From Ophioderma brevispina (Eukaryota > Echinodermata > Ophiuroidea > Amphilepidida > Ophiodermatidae), in contig JAMKCH010007111.1 in the NCBI GenBank assembly GCA_023653785.1, positions 1 to 64,000 on the forward strand: a DNA stretch of 64,000 nt, read 5' to 3'. How positions within the stretch are numbered: the first letter of the stretch is position 1; each line of letters opens with the position of its first letter. A program made the position numbers and the translations under genes. Positions 21,830-34,225 of the stretch are shown piece by piece. The notes under the pieces were generated by a model. The model made no database searches. It was given only the letters and a program-made list of their open reading frames with translations, and was not told where the DNA came from.

Positions 21830-24800
21830 AACAGGCACAAACTGGCTGACAACCGGTCCTTCAATCATAAGAAAACCAACTGAACCTCAAGAATCGGTTG
21901 CGGTGTAATCTAAAGCTCTGCTACATTCTCCAAAATCTGGAGATCAATATAGAATATAATAATAATAATATTTATTTGAATTACTTGGCAAACTTACAGA
22001 AACCGAAATGATGATAAATATATATAATACATACAATTGACAAGCAAAAGCAAGTAAATTCTGGATAAAGAATGTGGGCTGGGTTTAAAAAACCCGATCA
22101 CAAAGGTGGCTCTCCATATCCAAAGATAACAAGATACATTCACAACAAGCAGATCTGATTATAGGAAACCAAAAGAGAGGCAAGGCAAATGTATGTCCCA
22201 CTGAAACCAAAAATCATTCATGTTATAACGGATTGGAAGACAAACAATTACCACTGTCTATATCAAAGTTGGTTTCCAACTGGACCTAAAAATTTACCAA
22301 AACCACTACATTTTTAACAAATATTTATTAAGTAAACTTAAAAGTGTGATTTCCAGCCTCTTTTAATTAGAACAGAAACTATTGACAGCACGCAAATTAG
22401 ATGGGATATCATTCCAAAGACTTGGAAGTGAAATAAACATAGAATTGAAGAAAAGGAAGTCCTTGCTAGATTGGTGCAAAACCTAGTACTCTGCACAGGC
22501 TATGTTGAAATCAAAGAATTAAAGAAGTAGGGGTCAAATCATGTAGATCTTCAAAAAGACCCAGAACACCTTTGGATTTTGAAGCATCTTCGGCCTGACT
22601 ATATTCAATCAAGCATCTGCTCAAGTAAGGTGTGAACGCGCATCCGCCGTTGGGATTGCTTATAGAATACAGTCCCCTTGTACTTTTCTCTTTCTTTGTC
22701 ACTTTCTCTAACCTTCCAATGATTCCTTGATGAGGTGCCCAACCACATGCACAGTATAATATATGGGGCAGATAGAGCTTTGTAGAGGTTCATCAGTGCA
22801 TTAAAAGACATATTTCTTGTGCATCTGATTAGGAAGGCCAGACTTTTTGCCACCTTACTTGGAATTGCAGCTATATGAGAGTCAAGAAGAGCCCTACTTA
22901 AAGTAACACCAAGTAATTTGAAGTTGTTAACTTCAGCAAGTATAACCGCACCCTAATTTTAAAGATCACAATACAGACATACTTGATCTCGTCATGTGCA
23001 TAATGGAGCACTTAGAAAGATTGAAGAGGGCAACTTATTAATAATAGTCCATTTAAATGTTGTGAAATCATCATTCTGAAGAAACATCTTGATCACTTTC
23101 ACTAAAAATAGGACGAATATTGGTGTGACCATCTGCAAACTGAAAGAGAGGAGAAGAACACATCTTAAATCAGTGACAAAAAGTAAAAAGACAATAGGAC
23201 CAAGAACAGAGCCCTGAGGAACCCCTGAGGTTACAGAACAACCACCTGAAACTGCACCCTTGAACACAGCCCGCTGCTTCCGCCTGAGGAGAAAGTTTGA
23301 ATCGACTGAAGAAGAAAACCTCGGATACCCGATGAATGGAGTTTTGAGAGTAAAATGTTGCGGTCTACTTTGTCAAATGCAGAGCTGAAATCCAAGAAAA
23401 TACCATCTACAAGATTACATTACATCATCAAGAGATTTTGCTAAGAAAATGAAAACTTTAAACCCAACATTTTCTCGCAATTTCTCCCAGTGCGAAAGCA
23501 AACTGGTTATCTGACAACAAATGTTATGTGTCATTTACAATATTTCCATAATACAACAGAACATTAACTTCTCCTAACCTGCAACCAAATACTATTCAGT
23601 GAACAGGACGGTACCTACCCTAATCCTCTTTCGGCTTATTTATCACCGACCTTTATAAACAGGACAACATTAGCTTCTTTCCAAGCCTTTGGAACTTCAC
23701 CTTTCTGAATAAAGAATTGAAACAAATCACACAATACAGGAGCAAGCCCTTCTTACAACATGATTTCCAGAAAATTGAGAATTTCATCAGGGTCCGTGGC
23801 TGGAGATTTGAAGCATCAAGATTTTTTCACAGATTTTTTCTCAGAATTTCATCCACTGTAAACAGATCAAGAACAAGAAGAGTTGCACCATGAGAGTAGC
23901 TGTTCAGGTAAAGAGTTATGACTCAAGAGGATTGTACATACCATCAAATTACTAGAAAAATGCTTGTTAAAAGCAGCAGCAATGTCAGCAGGATACTCAG
24001 AGTGGTGTTGTCATTAATGGTAAAAGCGTGTTTTTCAGAGCATTTCCTTTTAGATCGACATAAGACCAAAACTTCTTAGGATTACATACACTTTGCATTT
24101 GCAGAAATATCATAAGTAAGGCCTGTGACTCATTCCTATTAATGCTTAACTTATTACTACAGTCTTTAAATTGGTGCCATGCAACATCAGAACTACTTTT
24201 CTTAGCTCTCTTATAAAGTACCTTCTTTTTAGTACATAGTTTTCTGATATCCTTATTCATCCATGTCAAGGACTTGAACTTGGAAACAGTTTTCCTAGGT
24301 ACAGAGTGATAATACTGTCCTGTAGACTGCTCAACATTATCCCAAACAAATCACATCATCATTCCAACAACATACTGCCCAAAACCATTAACAAGAGATT
24401 GGCTTCTTTTGTCAAAGCTGCCCTATTCAAACGTACACAGACTTCGTGATGGGCTTACACTAATATGAACTTGTATTCAAAAGGGTGAAATAGCTGAATG
24501 ACACAACCTTGCAAGTTATACGTTGAATTACAAGAAGTGACAAAAGAGGGTATCGGATTAACAAACCAATCAGGAAGGTGGTAATACCATTAAGAGTGAG
24601 TCCTATAGTAGGTTCTTTCAGACCTGAGTGAATCCATTTGAATACCCATGTGTTCAAGAAGAACCCTTGAAGAGAACCTTTGTAACAATGCTTTCATTAA
24701 CCCCATCAATGTACTGCTTAAAAATCACCAACAGAGAACAAAAAGTCCCTAAGATTTATTAAATGCTTGTATTTTTACTAAATGATATCAAATTCCAAAC

Positions 24801-25300
24801 TGTTTTTGTTCTGTAAGGTGCCTATAATAAAACACAAACAAGCATTTACCCTGAGTTGTAATAACTTCAGCCATAACAATTCAAGATCATTAGAATAAAA
24901 ACTCAGACTGCAAACATTGATTAAGATTATATCTCTACCTAAAGCAACCCCACCGCAATGTGTATTTCTATCATTGCGAAAAACATAGTATTCAGAGGGA
25001 AAAACTCACCAGCATAGAAAGAATCATCAAGCCAAGATTCAGTTATGGCAATAATATCTGGATTGTTCTAGATTTACTAGTTACCTATTGCCACTATTGG
25101 TTGTCTTTTTGGCTTGACGCGAATCAACAAGCAGAATAGATTCCTACTAATATGGAGATCTCACTAGTGTCCAATAGACATGATAAAACACCAATAATCA
25201 ACCCATGACCACCACTACTGGAAACTGAATTCCTTGATTGGAAAGATATGATTAAGAGTCACATTCTAGTAGACATGGTAACCATTAAACTTATATCAAT
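21830..25300 (-). pseudogene. CR1-like LINE ORF2 (endonuclease and reverse transcriptase), broken
   Basis: Read on the minus strand from 25,300. An apurinic-type endonuclease N-terminal part has an AITESWLDDSFYAGEF block near 25,010-25,060, then RNDRNTHCGGVAL. A linker near 24,269 reads MTWMNKDIRKLCTKKKVLYK with KKFWSYVDLKG. The reverse transcriptase shows VTSGVPQGSVLGPIVFLLF (about 23,175-23,240) and then FADGHTNI (about 23,120-23,145) where FADDTNI is expected. A long 3' UTR runs to about 21,834. Frameshifts and stops throughout show that it is non-functional. The domain order and motifs fit the CR1/L2 group. Confidence 0.88.
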
Positions 25301-26200
25301 CAAATGGCAAGTCAGACAGTTGCAATGCGAGGGGAAATGGAAACATAATTTAAAGAATGCATAAATCACACCACCCACCAAATATTGTTTTGGGAACATT
25401 CTACAACATCAACATGAAAGTCAAGAGAACAATTATTAACAAGAAATATAATATAGTGATTTTATTTAATCTTCTCCTTTTACCGACATCCACCATTACT
25501 ACAATTATTATAACCAGACATTTTGTAATATTATTTTATACATAACTATTTTGAATATTGACCATGTTTTGAGGTAGGGTAAGATGAATGTAGCGAATGT
25601 AATGATTCAATGAATAGATGAATTACATGATTTGTAACATGCCACATTGGTCATTTGGTGTCATTGCATTTAACATTTATACCATTAAGCATTTTTACAT
25701 GAACAATCACAGATCAAGCATTTTTATATACCAGTCCATGACATTAACATTCATTATTTCATCACAATTATCTCCTGTTGAAAGAAGACAACTCAATAAT
25801 ATCCTCACTGATTAAATATTTTTTTTGGAAGTTATCATTTGATTACTGGAAGCCTGAATGCATGAACAATTGTACATTATCACTTAATAAAGACTTCATA
25901 TTATAATCTTTCATTGCAAGTGTGCCTACATTACATCAACATATTTTAGTGTGCTATTATATGTAGGCCCATCAATCACGCAAGTTACTTGACTTTTTTT
26001 TTTGCACTACCAGTTCTGCTAGCACAACTAGAAGTAGCTGAGTCCGTCCGAACACAATGTCAATAAGATAGTCACTAAAGTAACATGCTCATCAGAAATA
26101 TTGTGAGCATTAAAACAGAAGAACACACATACGTTAGCCTTGTCATCACAGTTTGAATATATCAAACCAAAACAGTTCAAAGAGTTATCCAGTCATTATT
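25300..26200. other. AT-rich spacer between LINE ORF1 and ORF2 remains
   Basis: No coding motif is visible. It is longer than the usual inter-ORF gap of CR1-like elements, so it may include a later insertion or a degraded piece of either ORF. Confidence 0.5.
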
Positions 26201-27700
26201 TATTTACAAAAACTCTCCAAGGTCCTGGGTCATCTATGACATAATATATTTCACCAAGTTGGAACGTCTGGAAGCGAATTGTCGATGCTGATAAGATTGT
26301 TTGCGTCCTTACGAAAAGGGACGGATGTTGCACAACCATAAAGTCTTGCATATTCTGTCAAGAAAAACTAAGTCCCCGTTTGTTGGGATCAGTCCATCCT
26401 AGACAAATCTCTGACTGCAGCATTGTAATAAAAGTCCATTTATTCTGATCACATAGATCCTAATAGCACTGTTAAATGATTTCAAACTTCGATGATAATG
26501 AGGTTTGTCGGACATTTGCACTAAAGATGAAATGGCTACCCTACCTCACATGACGCAGAAATTTGGGATTTCAGAGATGAAGCAGTTCCTTGAATTTTCC
26601 AGGTGATATTTTCAACTCATGTTCCAAGATTATTTGTACCAACATGTAACAAGTGATGGAATCCGCTTCAGTGACAAGTCATCTTATTTATCAAGATCCC
26701 CCACTACATGGTTCTATTTTGCTCCCACCAACACTTAAGATTGACACGCATCTGCCTTCTAGATAGGCCTGCCCACTATCCGCTTGGAAATGGAATCACC
26801 AAAGAGCACAATCTTTTGGCTTGTGTGACATTCTTGATGCACCATGGCAGTCTGTTTTCCCTTGGGTGATTTCTTTGTAGTATAGACTTACTGGTATAGG
26901 GTCTGGGTTGTGACTTAGGTACTAGTGATGGTGGCACAGAAATCTGTTGAATATGCATCTACCTCATAGCTAGCACAGCGAATCTGTTTGAGTAGAAACC
27001 GCGGGGAATTTACCATGGTCTTTTGTGGCCGCTTTTTTGGTTCCACGTTGTCCACTGACATTTGAATGTGCATGTCTCTTGAGTAGAGACTAGAGAGCTC
27101 GTAGCTCTTATTAGAACAAGAACATTATGTGCTGTATTTGTTGCAACTGCATTAGTCAGGCTCTTCAATTTGGTGTAACAATTGTTTTCTTTCTCGCAAA
27201 TTTTGGCCCTCATTTGCTTCCACAGTTTTCTGTTGCATTCTGCCTCAACTTCTGTCGATCAATTCACCCACCCTTGCGATGAGGAATTGGAGCTGGACCT
27301 CCCCTTCTCCTCAATTGATCATGCAGTTTTTGAGTTTGGCATTCAGTCCTCTACCCTGGCATGCCTTTTTTGTGCTCAGTCCAAACTAACTCTCAATCTG
27401 TAGAAGTAACCAGACTGGATGAGGTCAATCTGCACATTAACAAATTTCAGGTCCACTGGAGAGTAGAGGGATGGGTTTGAAGTAAGTGGCTACATCCCTA
27501 TCTTGAAATGATAAGACAGGAGTTACTGGCAATGGCGAGTCACTACGGGCTGGGCATGATTTGTGGGTTTGTTGAAGAGGAGGCTGTGGTTTTGCGGCTT
27601 GAAGATTGATCATTACTCTCGTGGGAAAGAATAGGCAAGACTGGTTTTCACCACAGCTCATAACTGCACCCTTACTCTGATGAGGGTGTAGTTCTTATAA
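26200..27700 (-). pseudogene. CR1-type LINE ORF1 with SGNH-esterase-like domain, broken
   Basis: Minus strand. From about 27,660 there is a low-complexity N-terminal region (MSCGENQSCLFF onward). A coiled-coil-like stretch follows near 27,150-27,330 (ECNRKLWKQMRAK, KLKSLTNAVATN). A hydrolase-like domain comes next: IVLFGDSISKRI (about 26,778-26,813) matches SGNH block I with the serine in GDS, and LHVGTNNLGT (about 26,620-26,648) matches block III with its Gly and Asn. The expected block V Asp-x-x-His near 26,390 is not convincing. Several stops and frameshifts are present. CR1-clade LINEs are known to carry esterase-type ORF1 proteins. It lies directly upstream, in element order, of the ORF2 at 21,830-25,300. 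Confidence 0.72.
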
Positions 27701-28813
27701 AATTAATGGTTACTCCCAATGCTACCATTATTATTCGTTGCAAGCTGACCCTGTAAATGTTGTCATGTGGTTTCATCATTTTCTCTGGTGCCCCATACAG
27801 CTCAGACTTCAAGATCAAGTGATCAAAAGCCAGTCTTCATAAACCTGAATTGTGTGAAGAAAGATACCTAGAATACTCTCCCCATATCACAGGATATTGA
27901 GTGTTTTTCAGTGCAGTAATTCCCTCCATCACATCTGTGGTATTGGAAGTCACACTAGAGTTGAGTGGGTGGTGATTGAGTCCAGGAATCCATTGACTGC
28001 CTGTCCCGGTGCTTTGTATGTCCATTGTTTCTCTCAGGATTTCAATTGGGTTCACAGTTATTGATTATTCGTGCCTGAAGTTCTGTGTTGTACTCTCTCC
28101 ACACAAAATTATGAAGAGAAATTCAAATTATTTTTCCACTAATTTTTCAGGAAAATACAGATGCAAAGGGTTGACGAAATTCTCCACAGAACCATTACTT
28201 AATTCCATTTGAACTATAAAAATTGTTCAATCACCAATCCTAATTAAACACCAATATTGAAGACTTTTAGGAGAGCTGGCTGTTAGACCGCTGCTGTTAA
28301 GACAACTACCTGAAAAACTCAAGTCTGCAGTCTGTCAAGAGTCATCGATCTCACTACCCCTCCATCTAAAGACCCATCTGAAGAGAAAGAGGAAGCCTTC
28401 ATCTATAACACTTTTAAAAGAAACCCTGCGCTGCTCTTAATCTTCGTGTTCTTTCTGATTCTGTTTAACCAGCTGCTGCTAGATCTGTTGAAAAAACAAC
28501 ATGATCTTGGTTAACGACTATAGACTCAGAAAACCCATTAAACGACCTCACTAAAATATCTTGTCGGGGGCAATTGCAGTAGGCTGGAAAGAATGGATAT
28601 TAAAGATAGCGTATTATATATGCCCGGGCTTGATATTATGAATACCGTTCACGATACTGTGCACGTCTTTAAAAAAAACGCCCGACCATGGTTTTCTATC
28701 ATTTTCGATAGCGTTCTATAGCGTTTGTAATGTATTTTAAAATACTCTACCACCTCTAAGAGTAACCGGGAGATCAACACATATGTATGTGGACAGTAAG
28801 CAGCTATTTCTCA
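27700..28813. other. Probable LINE 5' region, then no gene seen
   Basis: The minus strand has short open frames (for example 27,837-28,055) without a recognisable domain. The LINE 5' end probably lies somewhere near 28,240 but cannot be fixed. 28,260-28,813 shows no supported feature. Confidence 0.4.
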
Positions 28814-30000
28814 GATAGCAATACAACGTTGGCCCAACATTGGTCCATTGCAAGTTCATACATTGAACCAACATTGGCATACAATCTTGAACCAATGCCT
28901 TTTTGCAATTGAATCAATTATTTTGGGCTAATAACTGAATGGCAACCATGGCCAATATTGAGCCAACAAAGACCAAATTTTAGATGCCAACTAATAGTAT
29001 CCAACGTTGATCCAATGTTGGCCCAATATTTATAAATCCAGCCAAAACCCAATATTGGGGCAATGTAAAACCAATGTCAACTGCATTAATTTATTAAGAA
29101 CATCAGTAAAAATAGTGATCAATATGCAATAATTTTATAGTAATAAATAAAATGTTTCAAGACAACGCCCACGCTTTCACAATGTTGAGTCAGCGGTGCA
29201 TTGCCGAACGAGTTTGGATGTAATTTCTACGTCACCCCAACGCTGGCCCGACGATGGCTTGACGACCGCAACCGATACGACCATTGCCGATATTGGCCAA
29301 ACTTAGTCTTGTTATCTGTGTGACATTCCGCCATTGGTTCAGTGGTGGAATAGCAACTGTTGACAACGAAATGACATTCCAACATTTTACCAATCTGCTA
29401 TTCCATCTAGTGCAAGGACAACAAGGACAAACAACTTATGGGTCTTACCACACAAGGCAACACCGAAAAAGAAATAAAGGACAATTAACAAAAAGTCGAT
29501 TTAAAAAGAAGGCAAATTAACCACGTGAGACAGGAAATGGATGCGATTTGACTTTGTTTTGAAAACTGAGATAGATGATGCTTCACCAATGGCCTTTGAC
29601 AATTTGTTCCATTCCTTTGGACCAGCAACAGAAAAAAAGGCATAATAAATGAACATTGAAAAATTAAAGTTAATGAGGAAATAAGCAAGTTTTCAGTGTT
29701 TTTGATTTTTTTTGGAAGACACTAGTAGATGGTGACTGCCAAATAGAGGCAGCTTATCAACTTCTTTGAAGCAATACGAGTAAAAGTTTTATCACCAGCC
29801 AAAAGTACTTGGCATGGAAATTGGCAAGCCAATATTGGCTCAATGTTGGAATGCCAACTGTTCATGCATTGCTGGCAAATATAAATCGGGCTTATATTGG
29901 ACCAATGTTGGCATGCCAACTGTTAGTCAAAAGAGTGGCAAGCCAACATTATTCCAATGCCGGCATGCCAACTGCCAATGCGTCCAACGTTTGCTATCTG
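28814..30000. mobile_element. TIR element rich in CCAACATTGG-type palindromes
   Basis: The left end CAGATAGCAATACAACGTTGG and right end CCAACGTTTGCTATCTG are inverted repeats. Both ends carry many short palindromic words (CCAACATTGG, CCAATGTTGG, TTGGCATGCCAA) at 28,830-29,080 and 29,810-29,990. The right border GGGTTAA would fit a TTAA target, but the left border (TTTCT) does not, so the superfamily is uncertain. A LINE remnant is nested inside. Confidence 0.7.
29480..29810 (-). pseudogene. LINE C-terminal remnant nested in the TIR element
   Basis: The minus strand reads LAGDKTFTRIASKKLIS near 29,800 and, in another frame near 29,540-29,640, FFSVAGPKEWNKLSKAIGEA then SSISVFKTKSN. The SVAGPK.WN.LP..IR..SS...FK pattern is the usual end of CR1/Jockey-like ORF2. 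Confidence 0.7.
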
Positions 30001-31139
30001 GGTTAAGTCTATTGAATGTATCATTTTTTCAGGCCCTATTTTGTAATAATTTATTTACACAGATTAGATTAAATTATTTATATAAACGTCTGATGGCTAT
30101 CATTGTATATAGAGTTTAATAATTTATAAATGTTGACATGGACAAACAAGTAACGAGAAAGCGGTACAGACAGCAAATACATAGGGATTAGTTAAAAATG
30201 CCACAGAGAAAAGGTGGAAAAAAATTAAAGAACTAAATATCATATTCAAATTAAGGCAACGTCGAAAGCAAGATACATACCGCAAAATCAAGTAATCAAA
30301 AGCCCTGTAACATGTTTGCACATTTGCCTTTCGGAAGAGGAAGTGGCTTGTCAATAATCTCCATGAAAAAAAACGATATTATATCTACTCATAACCTAGA
30401 TAGCAAATCGCCCGACAAATAAAAGTCTTCGTGGCCTTATAAACCAATTGCATACGTATTTATGTCTGCTGTAGACTGATAAAAATACTGTTCGTGTCAA
30501 ACAATGACACGTGGCAACGTTTTTAAACCACGGTTAAATGAATTATAAGAAGGACTAGTAAAGATTAGGCTTGTACATCCCATATTTTATCCTCGTAATG
30601 AAATGTAAGAATATACAATCAATGCAATTAGATCTGAGGGAAATGCAGAGAAATGCGGAGAAATCGCTGCAATTATTAATATCTTTAAATGACACGGCTT
30701 CGATAGCATAATCATTTGAGCGGCATTAGTTGAGACTCTTCAACAATGCTTACGTCCTAAATGGTTAGTCCTATGAAATCAGTAAGAGTATTTAAAAAAA
30801 GTGGGCATATTGTGAAATTTGGTTTGTAGAAGGTATGAGGTGTGAAATTGTGTGGATGTGCGATCGGAAATTGTATGTCTTTTGGGGTTCCCAGAAACTA
30901 CATAATATGTATTAGTTCTTAGAGTTCGGTAACCCTGATTTGAATTCAACCGAATGAAGCGCATCATAGTGTTGCACTTTGTTCATCAAAGACAATGGGA
31001 TTTAGCACTCTTAATTCCAAAGATAATCACTTGTAAATAATACTTTTATATTACATTACGCCCACATTACTTATGGTTGGGCGTTAGCGACACTTTGTGG
31101 CGTATAGACCAGTGCTGGGAATGCCTTAGTCGTGACACC
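30001..31139. other. No gene seen
   Basis: AT-rich spacer before copy B. The short open frames have no recognisable content and there are no clear terminal repeats. Confidence 0.6.
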
Positions 31140-32109
31140 ATAGGAGGTATATGCATACATGTCTTTTGGTCAAGACACGACCATGAAATATCATCCGTCT
31201 GAAGATCAGTACCCAATGATCGAAAGTGAGGGTACGCCGTGAAACAGTTGCCTTTCCAGAGGTCTATACTTTGAAATTTGTTTTTACGCTCTCCTATAAT
31301 GGGATTGGGCCCTCTTAATTCAAAGATAGTCACCTCATTAACTTTACTCATTTCTGATTTCATTCCTTACTTTCCGTATTTCAGATTACATTAGCTCTTA
31401 GCTAAAATTCATTTATGTTTCGTTCGTTTCCTTCCACATTTTAGAATTTGCGATTCCTTTGCTAAATGACACTAAATAGACCCTACATGGTTGCCCAGGA
31501 CGCCCGTAATACTCTTTTCAAATTGCCTTTCCATCTTATCATCCGCACCCCGAGGTTCAGATCACCCATTTTCTACAATTATGTCACTAGAAAACTTTGT
31601 TCTGTCCATATGCTTAAGGATCTTCGCATACTCCACGTAAATGTTAATTGAAGAGGTTCAGTTTTGGCACGGTTGATTTGTACAGTCACTTAACATTTTA
31701 TCTAAACCTGAGGCTAGCAATACACAGTTTACAGAAAGTCATCCTTAGGACATCGTACAATTAAGTCTTATGTATGTCCACATTTGTGTAAGCACTTTAC
31801 TGACAATACATAAGTATAGCGAGCTCCCTCGGGTTAAAATAGTTAATAGACGTTGATGGTGAAATCCCAAAGGGGTAGTTTTAGCTGGTACAATTCTTAA
31901 GGCATTAAGAGGACTGTCAAATTCCTCTAGATTTGCCTAGTTTTGAATCCATTATCTTTGAAAGGAGGTGGAATTACGAGCACACGTTTAACAATGTAAT
32001 TGCTTTTCCTGAGGTGTTATGTATATAATATTTGGTTTATTAAGTAACAGTATGAACCTTTCCAGGTCACTATAACACTCGGTAAACCACAAATTCATAA
32101 AAACATTGT

Positions 32110-34225
32110 TTACTTTAAGGTTGTTTTTTTTTAGAGAGAGATAGCTTAAGTTGAAATAAAATCGTGCATTTGTTGCACAGTCGAGCCCCTCGACCGTGCT
32201 TTGTTTCTGTAAGGTTTCTTTCTTTCTTTCTGTCGACTTCCGGTCAAACTTCAATTTGCTCGTTCTGCCACATACTTTCATCAATGTTGACAGGACTTGG
32301 ACACAAACATCAATGACCACGCCCGCATATATGACCCGACTTGTTTGGGTCAAAGGTCACGTAAAGGTCACAGGAGCCAAAAACGTTGTTTTCACCAAAT
32401 ATGCTACTCCTCTTACAGATTATGTTGCATGGTAACGTGACCGATGGATATGAAGCAGCTCGGGACCCTTCATAGAAGGTATGCCCAGCATGACGATAAA
32501 ATATCATTAAAGGGGAATTTCCGGCCTGAGTTTAAAATATCTTCAAAAAAATAATATCTACAATATACAAGGTGGTAGATTGATGCTACTTGCACAGATG
32601 CATGTTATAAATTTCATATAGGTCAATGGAGGTCATCCAGGGTTCAAAGGTCAAATTTTCAAAATGGTCCGATTGAGCTGAAATTTTACTGAAATGATCC
32701 TTATGACATTCTGAACATGTTGAAAATATTTTCGAGGTCAAAGGTCATTAAGAGGTCAAAGGTCAAGTTTTAAAAATGCCCCGATTGTGCTGACATTTGA
32801 AAGGATCCTTATGATATATGAAATATGTCTAAAATATTTTCGAGATCAAAGGTCAATTAGGGTCAAAGGTCACTACCTCGACTGTGCTCAGATCTGTCTC
32901 CAGATCTAGTTTTTTCTTTCTTTCTGTCAACTTCCGGTCAAACTTCAATTTGCTCGTTCTGCCACATACTTTCATCAATGTTGACAGAACTTGGACACAA
33001 ACATCAATGACCACGCCCGCATATGTGACCCGACTTGTTTGGGTCAAAGTTCACGTAAAGGTCACAGGAGCCAAAAACGTTTTCACCAAATATGCTACTC
33101 CTCCTACAGATTATGTTGCATGGTAACGTGACCGATGGATATGAAGCAGCTCGGGACCCTTCATAAAAGTTATGCCCAGCATGACGATAAAATATCATTA
33201 AAGGGGAATTCCCGGCCTGAGTTTAAAATATCTTTAAAAAATCATATCTACAGTATGCAAGGTAGTAGACTGATGCTACTTGCACAGATGTATGTTGTAA
33301 ATTCCATACAGGTCAATGGAGGTCATTCCGGGGTCAAAGGTCAAATTTTCAAAATGGTCCGATTGAGCTGAAATTTTACTGAAATGATCCTTATGACATT
33401 CTAAATATGTCTAAAATGTTTTCAAGATCAAAGGTCATTTAGGGTGAAAGGTCACTACCTCGACTGTACTCAGATCTGTCTCCAGATCTAGTTTTTTCTT
33501 TCTTTCAACTTCCGGTCAAACTTCAATTTGCTCGTTCTGCCACATACTTTCATCAAAGTTGACAGAACTTGGACACAAACATCAATGACCACGCCCGCAT
33601 ATCATTAAAGGGGAATTTCCGGCCTGAGTTGAAAATATCTTTAGAAAATCAAATCTACAGTATGCAAGGTAGTAGACTGATGCTACTTGCACAGATGTAT
33701 GTTATAAATTTCATACAGGTCAATGGAGGTCATTCCGGGGTCAAAGGTCAAATTTTCAAAATGGTCCGATTGAGCTGAAATTTTACTGAAATGATCCTTA
33801 TGACATTCTAAACATGTTGAAAATATTTTCGAGGTCAAAGGTCTATAGGTCAAAGGCCAAATTTCAAACTGCTCCGAGTAATCTGAAATTTGACTGAAAT
33901 GATCCTGATGACATTTAAACCTGTTGAAAATATTTTCGAGGTCAAGGTCATTAAGAGGTCAAAAGTCAAATTTGGAAACTGCCCCGATTAAGCTGAAATT
34001 TGACTGAAATGATCCTGATGACATTCTAAACATGTTGACAATATTTTCGAGTCAAAGGCATTAAGATGTCAAATGTCACATTTTCAAAATCTCCGATTGA
34101 GCTGACATTTTTGGAAAGGATCCTTATGAATATATGAAATGTTAAAATATTTTCGCGATCAAAGGTCATTTAGGTCACTGCCTCGACTGTGCTCAGCGTC
34201 TGTCTCCTGATCTCAGTTGACATTT
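32110..34225. repeat. Tandem array of about 0.6-0.7 kb units packed with AGGTCA half-sites
   Basis: Three units are anchored by CTTCCGGTCAAACTTCAATT at 32,237, 32,931 and 33,509. Each contains many AGGTCA or GGTCAAAGGTCA words and a conserved ATGGTCCGATTGAGCTGAAA segment. The third unit lacks an internal piece and has extra short AGGTCA sub-repeats after 33,780. Copy A lacks the array. Related fragments lie at 2,283-2,350, 14,498-14,560 and 49,290-49,425. Open frames inside it are repeat shadows. Confidence 0.9.
32735..32765 (+). promoter_or_regulatory. Two perfect DR1 nuclear-receptor-type elements
   Basis: AGGTCAAAGGTCA occurs at 32,735-32,747 and again at 32,753-32,765. Two AGGTCA half-sites with one spacer base form the classical DR1 bound by RXR heterodimers, HNF4 and COUP-TF. 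Near matches (GGGTCAAAGGTCA) lie at 32,860, 33,331 and 33,738. Motif presence is seen; binding is inference. Confidence 0.5.

Noticed and set aside
31988..32353. 121-codon minus-strand open frame
   Set aside because: It crosses from copy B sequence into the AGGTCA array; part of it recurs in the next array unit as repeat sequence, and no domain is recognisable.
32110..34225. CRISPR-like repeat array
   Set aside because: Units are 0.6-0.7 kb with imperfect internal repeats in a eukaryotic setting, so they do not have a CRISPR repeat-spacer layout.
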